Assembly (NCBI GenBank): GCA_905182995.1
Contig: CAJJDP010000084.1
Location: forward strand, 292,024-356,023
DNA: 64,000 nucleotides
Origin: Paramecium octaurelia
Taxonomy: Eukaryota > Ciliophora > Oligohymenophorea > Peniculida > Parameciidae
Reading direction: 5' to 3'
Position numbers and translations under genes: made by a program. Shown here piece after piece: positions 37,402 to 49,600 of this stretch (the first letter of the stretch is position 1; each line of letters starts with the position of its first letter). The notes under the pieces are model-generated. The model saw only the letters and a program-made list of their open reading frames with translations. It was not told the DNA's origin and did no database searches.

Positions 37402-37431
37402 ATTGCTATATTAATTTAATATTTACCCAAA

Positions 37432-38033
37432 ATGATTGATGCTTCTTAGGGTTCTAGAAACGACGCCATTATCAATGATTTTGATGATCAGGAAGCGAAT
37501 AGAATATAAAACCCAAACCAGTCCCAGAAGACGAACATTTCACTTTCTGAGAAAAATCAAGAGAGAATCGAGACTCCAAGTTGTTTTTATAGGAACAAGC
37601 AAGTGGAATAAGAGAAATAATCTATCAAATTTCAGATCGATCAAATGATTAATCATCTCAATTAGATGAAAACAATGTGCGAAAGGAAAATCGAAAAAAG
37701 TTTTCAACTCTCAAAACCATTACAACGAAACATGGTGTACACGTTCAAATTTAATATAGTTATCTGAATAAGTTCACATTTATTCGCATCCAATAGCTAA
37801 TTACTCAACTGAATTCTTTCAAAACCCAAACCCTTCCAAATAATCTATTAGAATGTAAGGTTTATTATTCTACATCAGTATACGATTTGCTTGAAGTGAA
37901 AATGGGGCAGTTTTACCAACAATACTAGAATCTGTACTTTGATATCAAGATGTTTATTGAAAGAAGCAAATTCTACTTAAACGAAGATAACGAAAGAGAC
38001 ATTAAACTCATATCACAGATTATTAATAATTGA
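37432..38033 (+). CDS. Helical protein of unknown function
   Basis: Seen: three exons (introns 37737-37759 and 37855-37878), 184 residues. A polar, acidic N-terminus leads to helical, Gln/Lys/Leu-rich stretches (IKFQIDQMINHLNQMKTMCE; LELYDLLEVKMGQFYQQYQN), so a coiled-coil or helical-bundle protein is likely. No signal peptide or known motif is seen. An alternative 25-base first intron is open but breaks the downstream frame, so the 23-base version was chosen. It shares a 30-base divergent promoter space with the SZT2-like gene. Confidence 0.7.
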
Positions 38034-38050
38034 TATATTCATTTAACATA

Positions 38051-38886
38051 ATGGACAGATCTTTCGTAAATAGTTCTCCATTGAACACTAGCAAAAGCAA
38101 ACAAATGTACACCTTCCCTAAAGCCAAACGCTGGGTTGACTTAAAGGACAATCTGTAAGCGAATGCATTTTTACTTAGATGTCCTTCAATATATTAATTA
38201 CCTACTACTTTAAGCAAAAGAGCGGCAGGCATTGGTTATGGCAAGAAAGTAAATCTCACTCACGAAACCATCACGCCTGCTCCTAATTTCTATAAGGTCC
38301 ATCAAAGTCAGGAGAATGGGTGGACCATGGGATTAGGAAGAGATGTAAACAGCACTTCGTTATACTGAATAGCATGCAAACAAATATGAGAGCATATTCT
38401 TGGGACTAGTACAAAACACTCCAGGACCTGGAACTTACAAATTCAAAGATTCCCTCTCTCCTGTTCGTTACAGCATGAGATAGAGATTGTCGAGTCGTAA
38501 AGAGAAAGAACGAAAACCTGGACCGTATGGGTAATCATTTATTTTAGAGGTCACTACAACTTACCAAGCAGTATTAATAGTAGAGGAGTATATACTCTTA
38601 GTCAATACAGAAAGTATTAAGTGAATTAATCATTACCTAAAGTTCCGGAGCCATAGTCTTGGCTCCTCCCAAAACCCATTCAGAGAGGAAGGTGAAGGAT
38701 GCTACCCCTGGTCCTGGCTCATATAAATAGATTGGAAACATGGACCCATTGGGAACATACTTCTGCTCAAAGTTTAGTGCAAGCAAATGCAACAAATTCC
38801 CAAGAGCACAACGTTCTATGTCTGATAATCATAATCGTTCCCCAGGACCTGGGACATATAAATTGCCCTCTGATTTTGGGTTTTGA
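38051..38886 (+). CDS. PGP-repeat (SHIPPO/ODF3-like) protein
   Basis: Seen: five exons (introns 38155-38178, 38345-38372, 38525-38547, 38614-38642), 243 residues. It contains the repeated Pro-Gly-Pro-Gly-x-Tyr motif of SHIPPO repeats: TPGPGTYKFKDSLSP, KPGPGHYNLPSSI, TPGPGSYKQIGNMDP and SPGPGTYKLPSDFG, plus degenerate copies before them. Known: such proteins (ODF3/CIMAP, STPG) line microtubules in cilia and flagella, several as microtubule inner proteins. Inference: an axonemal or cortical microtubule-associated protein. The intron at 38525 splits one PGPG motif, and only this splice restores it. The stop is 10 bases before the REV3 ATG. Confidence 0.88.
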
Positions 38887-38896
38887 TTTATTTATT

Positions 38897-41800
38897 ATGG
38901 AAATTGATTTTATCCCTTTCGCACATGACTATTACATCATGAATCTACCCGCTCCAGGCACCAAAATGAGTTAACCAAACCAAGAAACCCTCTTTGAAAC
39001 TCTCAAATACTCAAACACAGATTACTTGGATCGTCCAATCCAATTCGCTCCAGTTATACGTCTCTTCGGATATGAGCCCAAGACCAAAGAGCGGATGTGC
39101 GTACATGTTCATGGCTATTTTCCTTACTTTTACATCAAAGTTGATGAATTGAGACATTTATTCACAGATCTTGATTTTGTCAAGGATTTCATAAACAAAG
39201 TGCATCAAGTGTACGCCTCCACCTTCCTTGCTCATTACCCCAAGTAATCCCAAGAAAAGTTCAAAATCATCTATCAATATGAATTATGTCAGAAATTGGA
39301 TTTTTATGGGTTTCATATGTAGAAGCAACTCTTTTTAAAATTGTTCATGTATGACAAACAGTATATGTCCTAATTGGTTATGCTACTAGCAAGTGGTGCC
39401 ATCATGAATTACAAGTTTTAGTCATATGAAGTAAGACTATTTATGTAATGTAATTTAAGTCTCATCTCACCTACTTCATGCACTTCTATAGCGATGCAAA
39501 TCTATTCGGAATGAGTTAAATCAAGATATTCAAATTGAAATACAGAAAAAGATTCGAAAAAGATTTAGAAGCATTGTTGACAAAACCAATTCTATTTAGA
39601 GATTTACATACAAGCCAGTATTCTCATCTCTACAAGGTTACCACTTGTCCCTTGGAAATAGATTGTCACTACACTTGCATTCTCAATGAACGCTATAAGG
39701 ATGAGAAGGATAGGTTGGAAATCTCTAGAGCATTTACTCAGAACAAAGAATTTGAAGTAGAATTGACTCCATCTCTTAATAAGCTCTGGTCAGATGAGGA
39801 AATCAATAGGGCGAGATTTAAGTTCAGTCAACCAGTCTCATTTGTCGTGGATAAATCAAAAAATAAGGAAGGATAGTTGTGGGAACACTATCCTTCTGTT
39901 AATGTCTTGAATAAGCAATTCATGAAACAGTATTTACAGTTATACGAGGATGCTAAGAAGAATCACATCAAATTTGATATCAATACTTGTTTCATAAATC
40001 AGAACATTGCACAAATGTTCTTTAATGGCTAATAGGATGAAATGGAATTGTGTAAGAAATCCATACTCCAAAGATTCCAAGAGTATAAAACCAGGAAGAA
40101 GGATCTCTTTGAACTTATCAAAGAGGAAGGTAACATTGATTATGAATACGATTTCGATGATAAGTTTATTGATCAGTAAGATCTCTAATAAGATAATGAA
40201 GATGAAGATCTAGAAGATGCAGAAAGCATTATTAAATCATAAGAAGAAAAAAATGTATTTGATATCATGAAAGAAAACCAGAAACTTTAAGATAAAAATA
40301 GATTTAGAAAGAAATATCATGCAAACAAAAATAACATCAAATTAGGCTACATCTTCTAAATTTGTGAGTTCTGCAATAGCAACTTTCTCATGTGCAATTG
40401 CATTGAAAAAAAATAGAAAAAGTATTCCCTACTCATCCCAAAAACTCATAAGAGTCAAATCTATCAATACAAAGTAAAACCACCCTCTCCAAATGAAGTA
40501 TACTTGCAGCTACATACGTAAATGAAATTAGTCGAACATTAATATGCCTATTTTGGAGACATTAAAGATTTGTACAAGCATTATAATATCAAACATAAAC
40601 AACTACCATAAAATCACATGTATGCTTTACTTTTAGATTAATAATGCATTAAAATTCCAGATAATAGATTTTATGCTATAAGCATCCAGAATTCAACTAA
40701 GCTCCCTAAATCTTATAAACTTGACGTATTTAAAGAACAATAATATAATTGCAATTTAAGACAATATCAATATTAACATGAACCTCCAGCTATTTAAGAT
40801 GTACTTTTAGACATCAAGAGAAGATCAGCTATGAGAAATGATCCTTTAGATTCAATCATTGAAAGTTCTCAATACTTTTATCCAACACCATTATCAATAA
40901 TTAGTGAAGACGATATTACGTTTTAAGAAGATTTGGTGCTAATGATATTTGAAATATTTTCTTATAAGGATTCAAAATTATTACCAGATCCAGAAAAAGA
41001 TGAAATTTCTTTTATTATTCTTCACTCCTACAACGTTAAGAGTTCAAAGATCATGAATAAAATGCTTATAATCCAGAATGAGGAGAATTATTTGAAGGCA
41101 GTTAATGGGTATTTTGAAAGGATGAATGCTCCCGTTGAATACACTATAGTTATGACTTAGAATGAGATTAATCTAATGAAAGCCTTTACGTTAATTGTAC
41201 ATCTAATTGATCCTGATTTCATATCTGGATATGATTTAGAAACTAGGAGCCTTTATTACGTTGCAAATAGAGCAGAGTTCATTGGTTATGATTTCTTGAC
41301 AGAAATAAGTAGAGGGTAACCAACTTATGATAAATTGATTGAAATATTTGATATCGATGAGATCTTGTTTAACTTTGGATCGCCATAACCTATCAATGAG
41401 AAATTATAAAAATACATGGATTATCGATTGTTAAGACCAACAGCTAGTAAGAAATAGAGTTTTAATTAAGATGCAAAGACCAAGTCATATAATTCTAAAG
41501 GAAAACTAAACTAAATTAATAGTAGAAGGAAGAAACTCAGGTTTATAACATTTGTCGTTGGGAGAGTTTTAATTAATGTTTGGAGAAATGTAGCTACAGA
41601 CATTAAAATTGTAGATTATTCCATAGAGAATGTTTACTTTCAGATGTTTAAAGAAAAAAATGCTTTGATACATAATCAAACTCTATCACAATGGTTTAAA
41701 TCAGAGACATTCCTAGTTTTCTAATATTTCACCAAAAGAATCAATATGACATTTGATATTTTAGAAATGATTGGTCTAATACCTAGAACTATTGAAATAG

Positions 41801-43652
41801 CCAAACTCTTTGGTTGTGAATATGAATCAGTCGGTTTTAGAGGTAGTTAATTCAAAATTGAATCCATTCTTAATAGAGTGACAAAACTAAACGACTATTT
41901 ATTACTATCAGCAACACGAGTACAGGTTTCGACTTAGAAGATTTTAGAGAGTATGCCTCTTGTTGTTGAGCCTCCTAAGATATTTACAGTAGAGTATTAA
42001 TATTTGTTATTAAAAGTCCCTTAATCGTCCTTGATTTCCAATCATTATACCCTTCGATTATGATCGCATATAACTTATGCTTTAGTACTTGTTTAGGAAG
42101 CATAAAGGAAGAGTTCTAGGAAGGAGGTAAGAAGAGGTTTGGAGTAGTTACAACTGACATTGACTTTGAGTCTTTGTTACAAAAGTATTAAAGTCAAGAA
42201 GAATTGATGAAACATATCTTAATTACTCCTAATAATGTTGCTTTTCTTACAAAAGATGTTAGGGTCGGAATAATACCATAAATTCTGAATGAATTTCTAA
42301 TGACCAGAATTATGATAAAAAAATCTACTTCACTTTATGATAAACATCCAAAAATACAGAAGTAACATGGGTTCAGATAATTGGCCATTAAGCTGTTTAT
42401 GAATGTGATGTACGGGTATTGTGGAGCATCCTTTTCTGGTCGAATGCCTTCTGGTGATATAGCAGATTCAGTAGTTGAATTAGGAAGGACCATTCTAAAC
42501 TAGTGCATAGAATGCATAAACACAAATCCAGCATGGTAAGCCAAAGTATTATATGGTGATACAGATAGCTTATTTGTGATGCTTCCTGGCAGAACTGTTA
42601 ATGAGGCTCTATCGATCGGAAATTAGATAGCAGAACATTGTACTAGCTTATATCCACATCCAATTGAATTAAAGTTTGAGAAAGTCTATTCAGAATCGTT
42701 ATTGGTAGCTAAAAAGAGATACGTCGGTAATAAATTTGAAAAAGGACAATTTTAATTGGATGGTAAAGGGCTTGAAATAATCAGAAGAGATGGATTCCCT
42801 GCACTTTAAAAAATATAAAGAAAAGCCATAAATATTCTATTTAAGACCAAAGATCTGTCTCAACTCAAATTATATATGTAAAAATAATGGGCTAAAATTC
42901 TATAAGATCACGTTGATATCTAAGATTACATAATGGCAAAAGAAGTCAAATTAGGATCATATAAGGAAGGGAGACTTCCAGCACATGCAGTAGTTGCTAC
43001 TAAAATTATGAACTCGGATCCTATGCGAAGACCAAAAGGAGGAGAAAGAGTTCCATATGTAGTCATTTAAGCATAGGGAACATCCAAACTCGCTGATTTG
43101 GTTGTCAACATTTATGATTTTTAAAGCACTATGAAATTGAACCCACACTACTACATCAAGCAGATTAATGCAGCAGTAGGTCGATTATTTGCTTGCTTTG
43201 ATATTGACATAGCCGATTGGTACAGTAATCTTCCAAAAATGCTTGCGAAAAGAGACCATTTTAAACAACATCTCACTTATAGCAATGCGCATTAAACAAA
43301 GGCTACTTAATATACACTAGTTAAATACCTTAATATATAGTAATGTTTGCTTTGTGGAGAAGAGTCAAAATATGAAGTACATTTAAATTATAATTATTAA
43401 TAGTTATGTAAACCATGTAGCCAGGATGGTAGAACTGCCTTGTTTCTACTGCAATACAAACAAAATCTACTGGAAATAGATAAGGCCAACATTATTTCGT
43501 CGTGTAAAAGCTGCTCCATTGGGTATTAGAATTGCAAATTGTGGTCATGCAGTTTACTTTTCAAAAGGGAAAAGCTCAGCAATTATTTGAATACTGTAGC
43601 ATAAATGAATCAAAAATACTAACAGTTAATTGAGTTTATGAGTGATTATTGA
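38897..43652 (+). CDS. REV3: DNA polymerase zeta catalytic subunit
   Basis: Seen: three exons (introns 39431-39459 and 41994-42016), 1,567 residues. N-terminal motifs [20 protein letters not shown] and [20 protein letters not shown] are Rev3-type. The exonuclease-like region has [10 protein letters not shown]. Polymerase motifs are intact: [17 protein letters not shown] (A), [14 protein letters not shown] (B), YGDTDSLF (C) and [10 protein letters not shown]. The C-terminus carries the two cysteine clusters CLLCGEE...LCKPC and CKSC...NCKLWSC (zinc and Fe-S type). Known: Pol zeta extends mismatched ends in translesion synthesis with Rev7. The protein is much shorter than animal REV3 and lacks its huge disordered insert. 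No Rev7-binding motif was confirmed by eye. Confidence 0.96.
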
Positions 43653-43745
43653 AGAAATTATGTATATAAGTATTAATATGTATATATATAAATATTAGCA
43701 ATAAAACAAAATTTGAATTTGAGTTGTTTAATAATTAATTTCAAA

Positions 43746-44542
43746 ATGCAATTCTAGACAATTAAAAAGGAATCCTAAGCAGGCTCAAAACCATCTCCGA
43801 AACATGAAAGTTATATTGCTAAAATATTTAATTACAATACATCTCAAAAATCAGGGATTCTGAAGAAAGAATTGCCATTATAAGACCATTAATTATGTAA
43901 TTAGGTATTTATAAGTTAGTTATTTTATGATTACAAAATCCCTTTAGTCAGTGAAATTGCAGGAATCCCCCATTCAAAAATGCAAGGCTGATCAAACCAA
44001 AAAAAAGAAAGTCAATCGAGTTGTTTTCAAAACTGAAATCGATGAGAACAAAAACCTTTAATTAGGATTTCAAACATAGCGAAAGAGCTACGATTGCGTT
44101 GCAGTAGACAATAAAATCAATAGTTTCAATCTCATTTCTAGCATGTTCGAATTGGAATCCAAAAACATGGATCTTTATATGGATCTTTAGGATAAAACTA
44201 CTCAAATTTAACAAATGCAAACTTAAATTGAATAATAATAAATAAAACATTAATAATAAATTAGATAATATAGTTAAGAAAAAAAAGAACTTCTCCTCAA
44301 GTAAACATTATTGCAATTACAATAGAATTTAAAACCTTGAGAAACAATCTGAACTGCAACGAAAATACATAGAATAGCTCCCCTAATTTGAAGTTGAAGC
44401 TTAAGAGTGGAAAATTAGATTCCTCAAGTTGAACAAACAATATCATCTATAGTAAGAGACTCTCGTCAGATTGGAGGCTGAGTAACAAAGTAGTCAAAGA
44501 AGAAGGACAGATGGATTCAATTGTTTTAAATAATAATTATGA
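43746..44542 (+). CDS. Coiled-coil protein of unknown function
   Basis: Seen: about 250 residues from ATG 43746 to TGA 44540-44542, with a secure 25-base intron 44301-44325 and a less certain first intron (a 19-base one at 43897-43915 fits the frame; a 43-base alternative exists). A basic segment (DQTKKKKVNRVVFK) precedes a long Gln/Leu/Glu coiled coil (for example LEKQSELQRKYIEQL), in which most Gln are TAA/TAG. No known domain. It probably forms an elongated filament-like or scaffold protein, an inference from composition only. Confidence 0.65.
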
Positions 44543-44661
44543 AAGAATTGTTACAGAATTTATCAGTAGCCTCACAATATATAATTGTGAAGTAAACTAT
44601 CATAATAATTTATTTTCTTAAACAACTTTAATTATTTTCTTTTTTTGACTATTTGCATGAG

Positions 44662-45531
44662 ATGTCAAAAACAACCTATCACTCTCAGTTTTAGTGTTAT
44701 AGTCCGCATAACGAAAACGAGTAGTTAAGCGTGAAGAAATCATTTGATTCCATAATTTCAATATATAACCCAGAAAATGAACTTATAGACATGAATTAGG
44801 AAAAGAAGGGTTTTTCACAACTCTTCGATGAGTATGGATATGTAGTCTTTCGCAATGAAGATTTCGAAAAATAGAAATTTATTTAAAATTTTGATGATGG
44901 ATTCCATGAATCTATGCCTTACGATATTAGCCCCCAAACTTTGGATGGTGAATCTGTTCCTTTGTGTATTAGCCCACAAAATTTGGATGATGAATCTATT
45001 CCTTCTGTTATTAAACCTCAAAATGATGGATGCTATGAATCTAACCCTTTTAGCCCCTAAAATTAATTTAAAAGTCAAATTAGCATACCTCAACCTGAAA
45101 ATATAGTTGAAAAACACACAATGGAAAGAAAATTTCCTGACAAAAATTTTTGTAGATATATACTCCTATATATATTTCGTACAATTGAAAATAAGTAATA
45201 TGAGGAAATCATTTCAAATATTTGCAGCTAGTTTTAGGTCAACTACAAGGACTTTGTTCAATACTATAGTAAATAAAGAGTTCTGATTATTGGTTACTAA
45301 GCTTTAAAAAAAGAATTGATTTATAATGATGATGATTCCATTCGAGATCAGAATCGTAAGAAAGCATTTAAAGAGGTTCTGGTTTGGTATTTAAATAAGC
45401 TTGCAACCAAACAGATTTTGTCAAGCAAAAAGCAAAAAATTAAGGATTACATTAAATTTAAGAATTATGTTATGCTATATAACATACATAATCCAAAAGG
45501 TTGGACGGGAAATAAAATATAATGGAATTGA
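44662..45531 (+). CDS. Hypothetical protein with degenerate internal repeats
   Basis: Seen: an intronless frame of 289 residues. Residues about 85-130 hold a degenerate repeat (SPQTLDGESVPLC, SPQNLDDESIPSV, then KPQNDGCYESNP). The C-terminal half (EEIISNICSQFQVNYKDFVQ, then VWYLNKLATKQILSSKKQ) is helical and looks globular, possibly a DNA- or protein-binding fold that I cannot name. No signal peptide or membrane segment. It is convergent with the next gene, the stops being 45 bases apart. Confidence 0.65.
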
Positions 45532-45576
45532 ATATTCAAATATATTAGTAACGAATATATATAAATTTATTTTCTA

Positions 45577-46358
45577 TCAATCGCATTCAAGCAAAGACTT
45601 TATTTTTAATTTATCTGAATCACTCAAAGCACTCACGTAGTCAGAAGATTTTCCAAGCTAAGTAAATGTCTACTAATGATTTAAAACACTTATTTCTATT
45701 TATTAACTCTATACTTAAAGTTTTAATTTTGAATTCTCCTTCAATAAAGTTTTGTAATCATTTTCTAAATTTTGATATATTCTCTAAATAATCAATAACA
45801 CAATACATTTTCTTATTTCAGTTATTCTAACTCCTTTTCTAATTTTTAGATTTCTAGATTTTTCCTATTCAAAACAGCCTTATGTACGATGAAAGTATCC
45901 ACACTTCTATTAACAATTTTAGCTTAATTAAACTCCTTATCATTTTCTTTAGTTTCTCCAATAGTAGTATAAATTGACTAATCATTTACTTTTTCATAAA
46001 TAGAAGAGGAAAATTTTAGTGTGTCATAATATTACTCAGAAGGATGTTTTGAGGAAATCATTTTAAGGGCACTCGAAATTTATATTGTAGGTCTCTTTTT
46101 AGTCTCCCCATTAGCTTCAGTTGGAAACCTTTGAATTTAATCAACGGATTAAATAAACTTAGGATATTGAGAGGAGGTCTTTAATTGTGTTTATAAAGAA
46201 TTTGACTACTCGTTGATTTGATGGCTTACCCTTGGATGATGAGTAACAATTAAATGGGTAATGGGAGAGTGTTTTCTTGATTTAAGAAAAGCTGGGTTTG
46301 TTTAATGATGTTAAATATTCTGATTTTAGATGGTTTTCAATACTTGTACAGGAATCAT
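45577..46358 (-). CDS. Hypothetical protein with C-terminal coiled coil
   Basis: Seen: two exons (intron 45784-45806), 252 residues. The N-terminal half is polar (Gln/His/Ser/Pro) and probably disordered. From NLEIQKLEKELEQLKQEN onwards it is a coiled coil for about 60 residues, interrupted by the intron. No family is recognised. Its 5' end faces AT-rich DNA before the 3' end of the repetitive secreted-protein gene. Confidence 0.7.
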
Positions 46359-46631
46359 TAATATATGTTAGAGTGAAGTAAAACTTAAATTGATTTTAAA
46401 TTAATAAAATATTTTATAATTATAGCGCTTTTATTTAGTATTTATTTTTACTCTTGTTCAAATCCATACCTTATTAAACCATAATCATTCTTTTGTTCTT
46501 AATCTAACTATTTAAAGTAGTGATAATTAAGTAGAAAATTATGGCGTCTTCATAGTTAAGAATAAAAATATATAATTAATATTATGTATATGTACTAAGT
46601 GATGATATTTAATTTCTCTTGAGCTTATAAA
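46359..46631. other. AT-rich intergenic region
   Basis: About 270 bases between two minus-strand genes. No coding segment or RNA gene is seen. Confidence 0.5.
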
Positions 46632-49600
46632 TCATAAAGCCAAATAGAATATGGTTACCATCCACATTCCTAATTAATACCCGAATTGTGATATCTACTT
46701 ATCTCCTTCTGATGCATTTTCTTACTGTTTTGCTAAATCAACTTCTGGAGCTAGGGCTAGTTACGCCATATCATCATCTTCATCATCTTTTTTATCTTCT
46801 TGTTTGTCCTCTTCTTTACCTGCATCTTTCTCTTCATCTGTTTTAGATTCGTTTTCAGAATCCCCTGCATCTTTATCATCATCACCATCCGAAGCAGGTT
46901 CACTTTCTTATGCTGGCTCTGAGGCTGGTTCACTTTCTTATTCTGGCTCAGAGGCAGGTTCACTTTCTTATTCTGGCTCAGAGGCCGGTTCACTTTATGA
47001 ATCATCTTAGTTCCCCTCCTCTTCTTGCTTCTCTTCTTCAGGTTTAGCTTCTTCTTCTTTTGTTTCTTCTTCAGGTTTAGCTTCTTCTTCTGGCTTTGTT
47101 TCTTCTTCAGGCTTATTTTCCTCTTCAGGTTTCGCTTCCTCTTCTGGCTTTGCCTCTTCTTCAGGTTTAGCTTCTTCCTCTGGCTTAGCTTCTTCTTCAG
47201 GTTTAGCTTCTTCTTCAGGCTTAGCTTCTTCTTCAGGTTTAGCCTCTTCTTCTGGCTTAGCTTCTTCTTCAGGTTTCGCTTCTTCTTCTGCTTTAGCTTC
47301 TTCTTCAGGTTTAGCTTCTTCTTCTGGTTTCGCTTCTTCTTCAGGTTTTGCCTCTTCTTCAGGCTTAGATTCTTCTTCAGGCTTAGTCTCTTCTTCAGGT
47401 TTCGCCTCTTCTTCTGGCTTAGCTTCTTCTTCCTCTTTAGTTTCTTCTTCTGCTTTTGTTTCTTCTTCAGGTTTAGCTTCTTCTTCTGGCTTAGCTTCTT
47501 CTTCTGGCTTAGCTTCTTCTTCTGGTTTCGCCTCTTCTTCAGGTTTAGCCTCTTCTTCTGGCTTAGCTTCTTCTTCAGGCTTAGCTTCTTCTTCAGGTTT
47601 AGCCTCTTCTTCTGGCTTAGCTTCTTCTTCAGGCTTAGCTTCTTCTTCAGGTTTAGCCTCTTCTTCTGGCTTAGCTTCTTCTTCAGGCTTAGCCTCTTCT
47701 TCCGCTTTAGTTTCTTCTTCTGCTTTTGTTTCTTCTTCAGGTTTAGCTTCTTCCTCTGGCTTAGCTTCTTCTTCAGGCTTAGCTTCTTCTTCAGGTTTAG
47801 CCTCTTCTTCTGGCTTAGCTTCTTCTTCAGGCTTAGCCTCTTCTTCCGCTTTAGTTTCTTCTTCTGCTTTTGTTTCTTCTTCAGGTTTAGCTTCTTCCTC
47901 TGGCTTAGCTTCTTCTTCAGGCTTAGCTTCTTCTTCAGGTTTAGCCTCTTCTTCTGGCTTAGCTTCTTCTTCAGGCTTAGCCTCTTCTTCCGCTTTAGTT
48001 TCTTCTTCTGCTTTTGTTTCTTCTTCAGGTTTAGCTTCTTCCTCTGGCTTAGCTTCTTCTTCAGGCTTAGCTTCTTCTTCAGGTTTAGCCTCTTCTTCTG
48101 GCTTAGCTTCTTCTTCAGGCTTAGCCTCTTCTTCCGCTTTAGTTTCTTCTTCTGCTTTTGTTTCTTCTTCAGGTTTAGCTTCTTCCTCTGGCTTAGCTTC
48201 TTCTTCAGGCTTAGCTTCTTCTTCAGGTTTAGCCTCTTCTTCTGGCTTAGCTTCTTCTTCAGGCTTAGCCTCTTCTTCCGCTTTAGTTTCTTCTTCTGCT
48301 TTTGTTTCTTCTTCAGGTTTAGCTTCTTCCTCTGGCTTAGCTTCTTCTTCAGGCTTAGCTTCTTCTTCAGGTTTAGCCTCTTCTTCTGGCTTAGCTTCTT
48401 CTTCAGGCTTAGCCTCTTCTTCCGCTTTAGTTTCTTCTTCTGCTTTTGTTTCTTCTTCAGGTTTAGCTTCTTCCTCTGGCTTAGCTTCTTCTTCAGGCTT
48501 AGCTTCTTCTTCAGGTTTAGCCTCTTCTTCTGGCTTAGCTTCTTCTTCAGGCTTAGCTTCTTCTTCAGGTTTAGCCTCTTCTTCTGCTTTAGCTTCTTCT
48601 TCAGGTTTAGCTTCTTCTTCAGGTTTCGCCTCTTCTTCAGGCTTAGCTTCTTCTTCAGGTTTAGCTTCTTCCTCTGGTTTCGCCTCTTCTTCTGCTTTAG
48701 CTTCTTCTTCAGGTTTAGCTTCTTCTTCTGGTTTCGCCTCTTCTTCAGGCTTTGTTTCCTCTTCTGATTTTTTTTCTTCTTCAGCGGGTGGTTCTTCCTT
48801 AGGTTCTTCAGCAGGGGGTTCTTCTTTAGTCTCTTCAGCAGGAGGTTCTTCCTTTGTCTCTTCAGCTGGTGGCTCTTCTTTAGGTTCTTCAGCTGGTGGC
48901 TCTTCTTTAGGTTCTTCAGCAGGGGGTTCTTCTTTAGTCTCTTCAGCAGGGGGTTCTTCCTTAGCTTCTTCAGCTGGTGGTTCTTCTTTAGTTTCTTCAG
49001 CAGGTGGTTCTTCTTTAGGTTCTTCAGCAGGGGGTTCTTCTTTAGTCTCTTCAGCAGGAGGTTCTTCCTTTGTCTCTTCAGCTGGTGGCTCTTCTTTAGG
49101 TTCTTCAGCTGGTGGCTCTTCTTTAGGCTCTTCAGCTGGTGGCTCTTCTTTAGGCTCTTCAGCTGGTGGCTCTTCTTTAGTCTCTTCAGCAGGGGGTTCT
49201 TCCTTAGCTTCTTCAGCTGGTGGTTCTTCTTTAGTTTCTTCAGCAGGTGGTTCTTCTTTAGTCTCTTCAGCAGGAGGTTCTTCTTTAGTTTCCTCTGCAG
49301 GTGGTTCTTCTTTAGGCTCTTCAGCAGGAGGTTCTTCTTTAGTTTCCTCTGCAGGTGGCTCCTCTTTAGGTTCTTCAGCAGGTGGTTCTTCTTTTGTCTC
49401 TTCAGCTGGCGGCTCTTCTTTAGTCTCTTCAGCAGGTGGTTCCTCTTTAGGTTCTTCAGCTGGTGGTTCTTCTTTAGGCTCTTCAGCTGGGGGATCTTCT
49501 TTAGGCTCTTCAGCTGGGGGATCTTCCTTAGGCTCTTCAGCAGGCGGATCTTCTTTAGGTTCTTCTGCAGGTGGTTCTTCTTTAGGCTCTTCAGCTGGTG

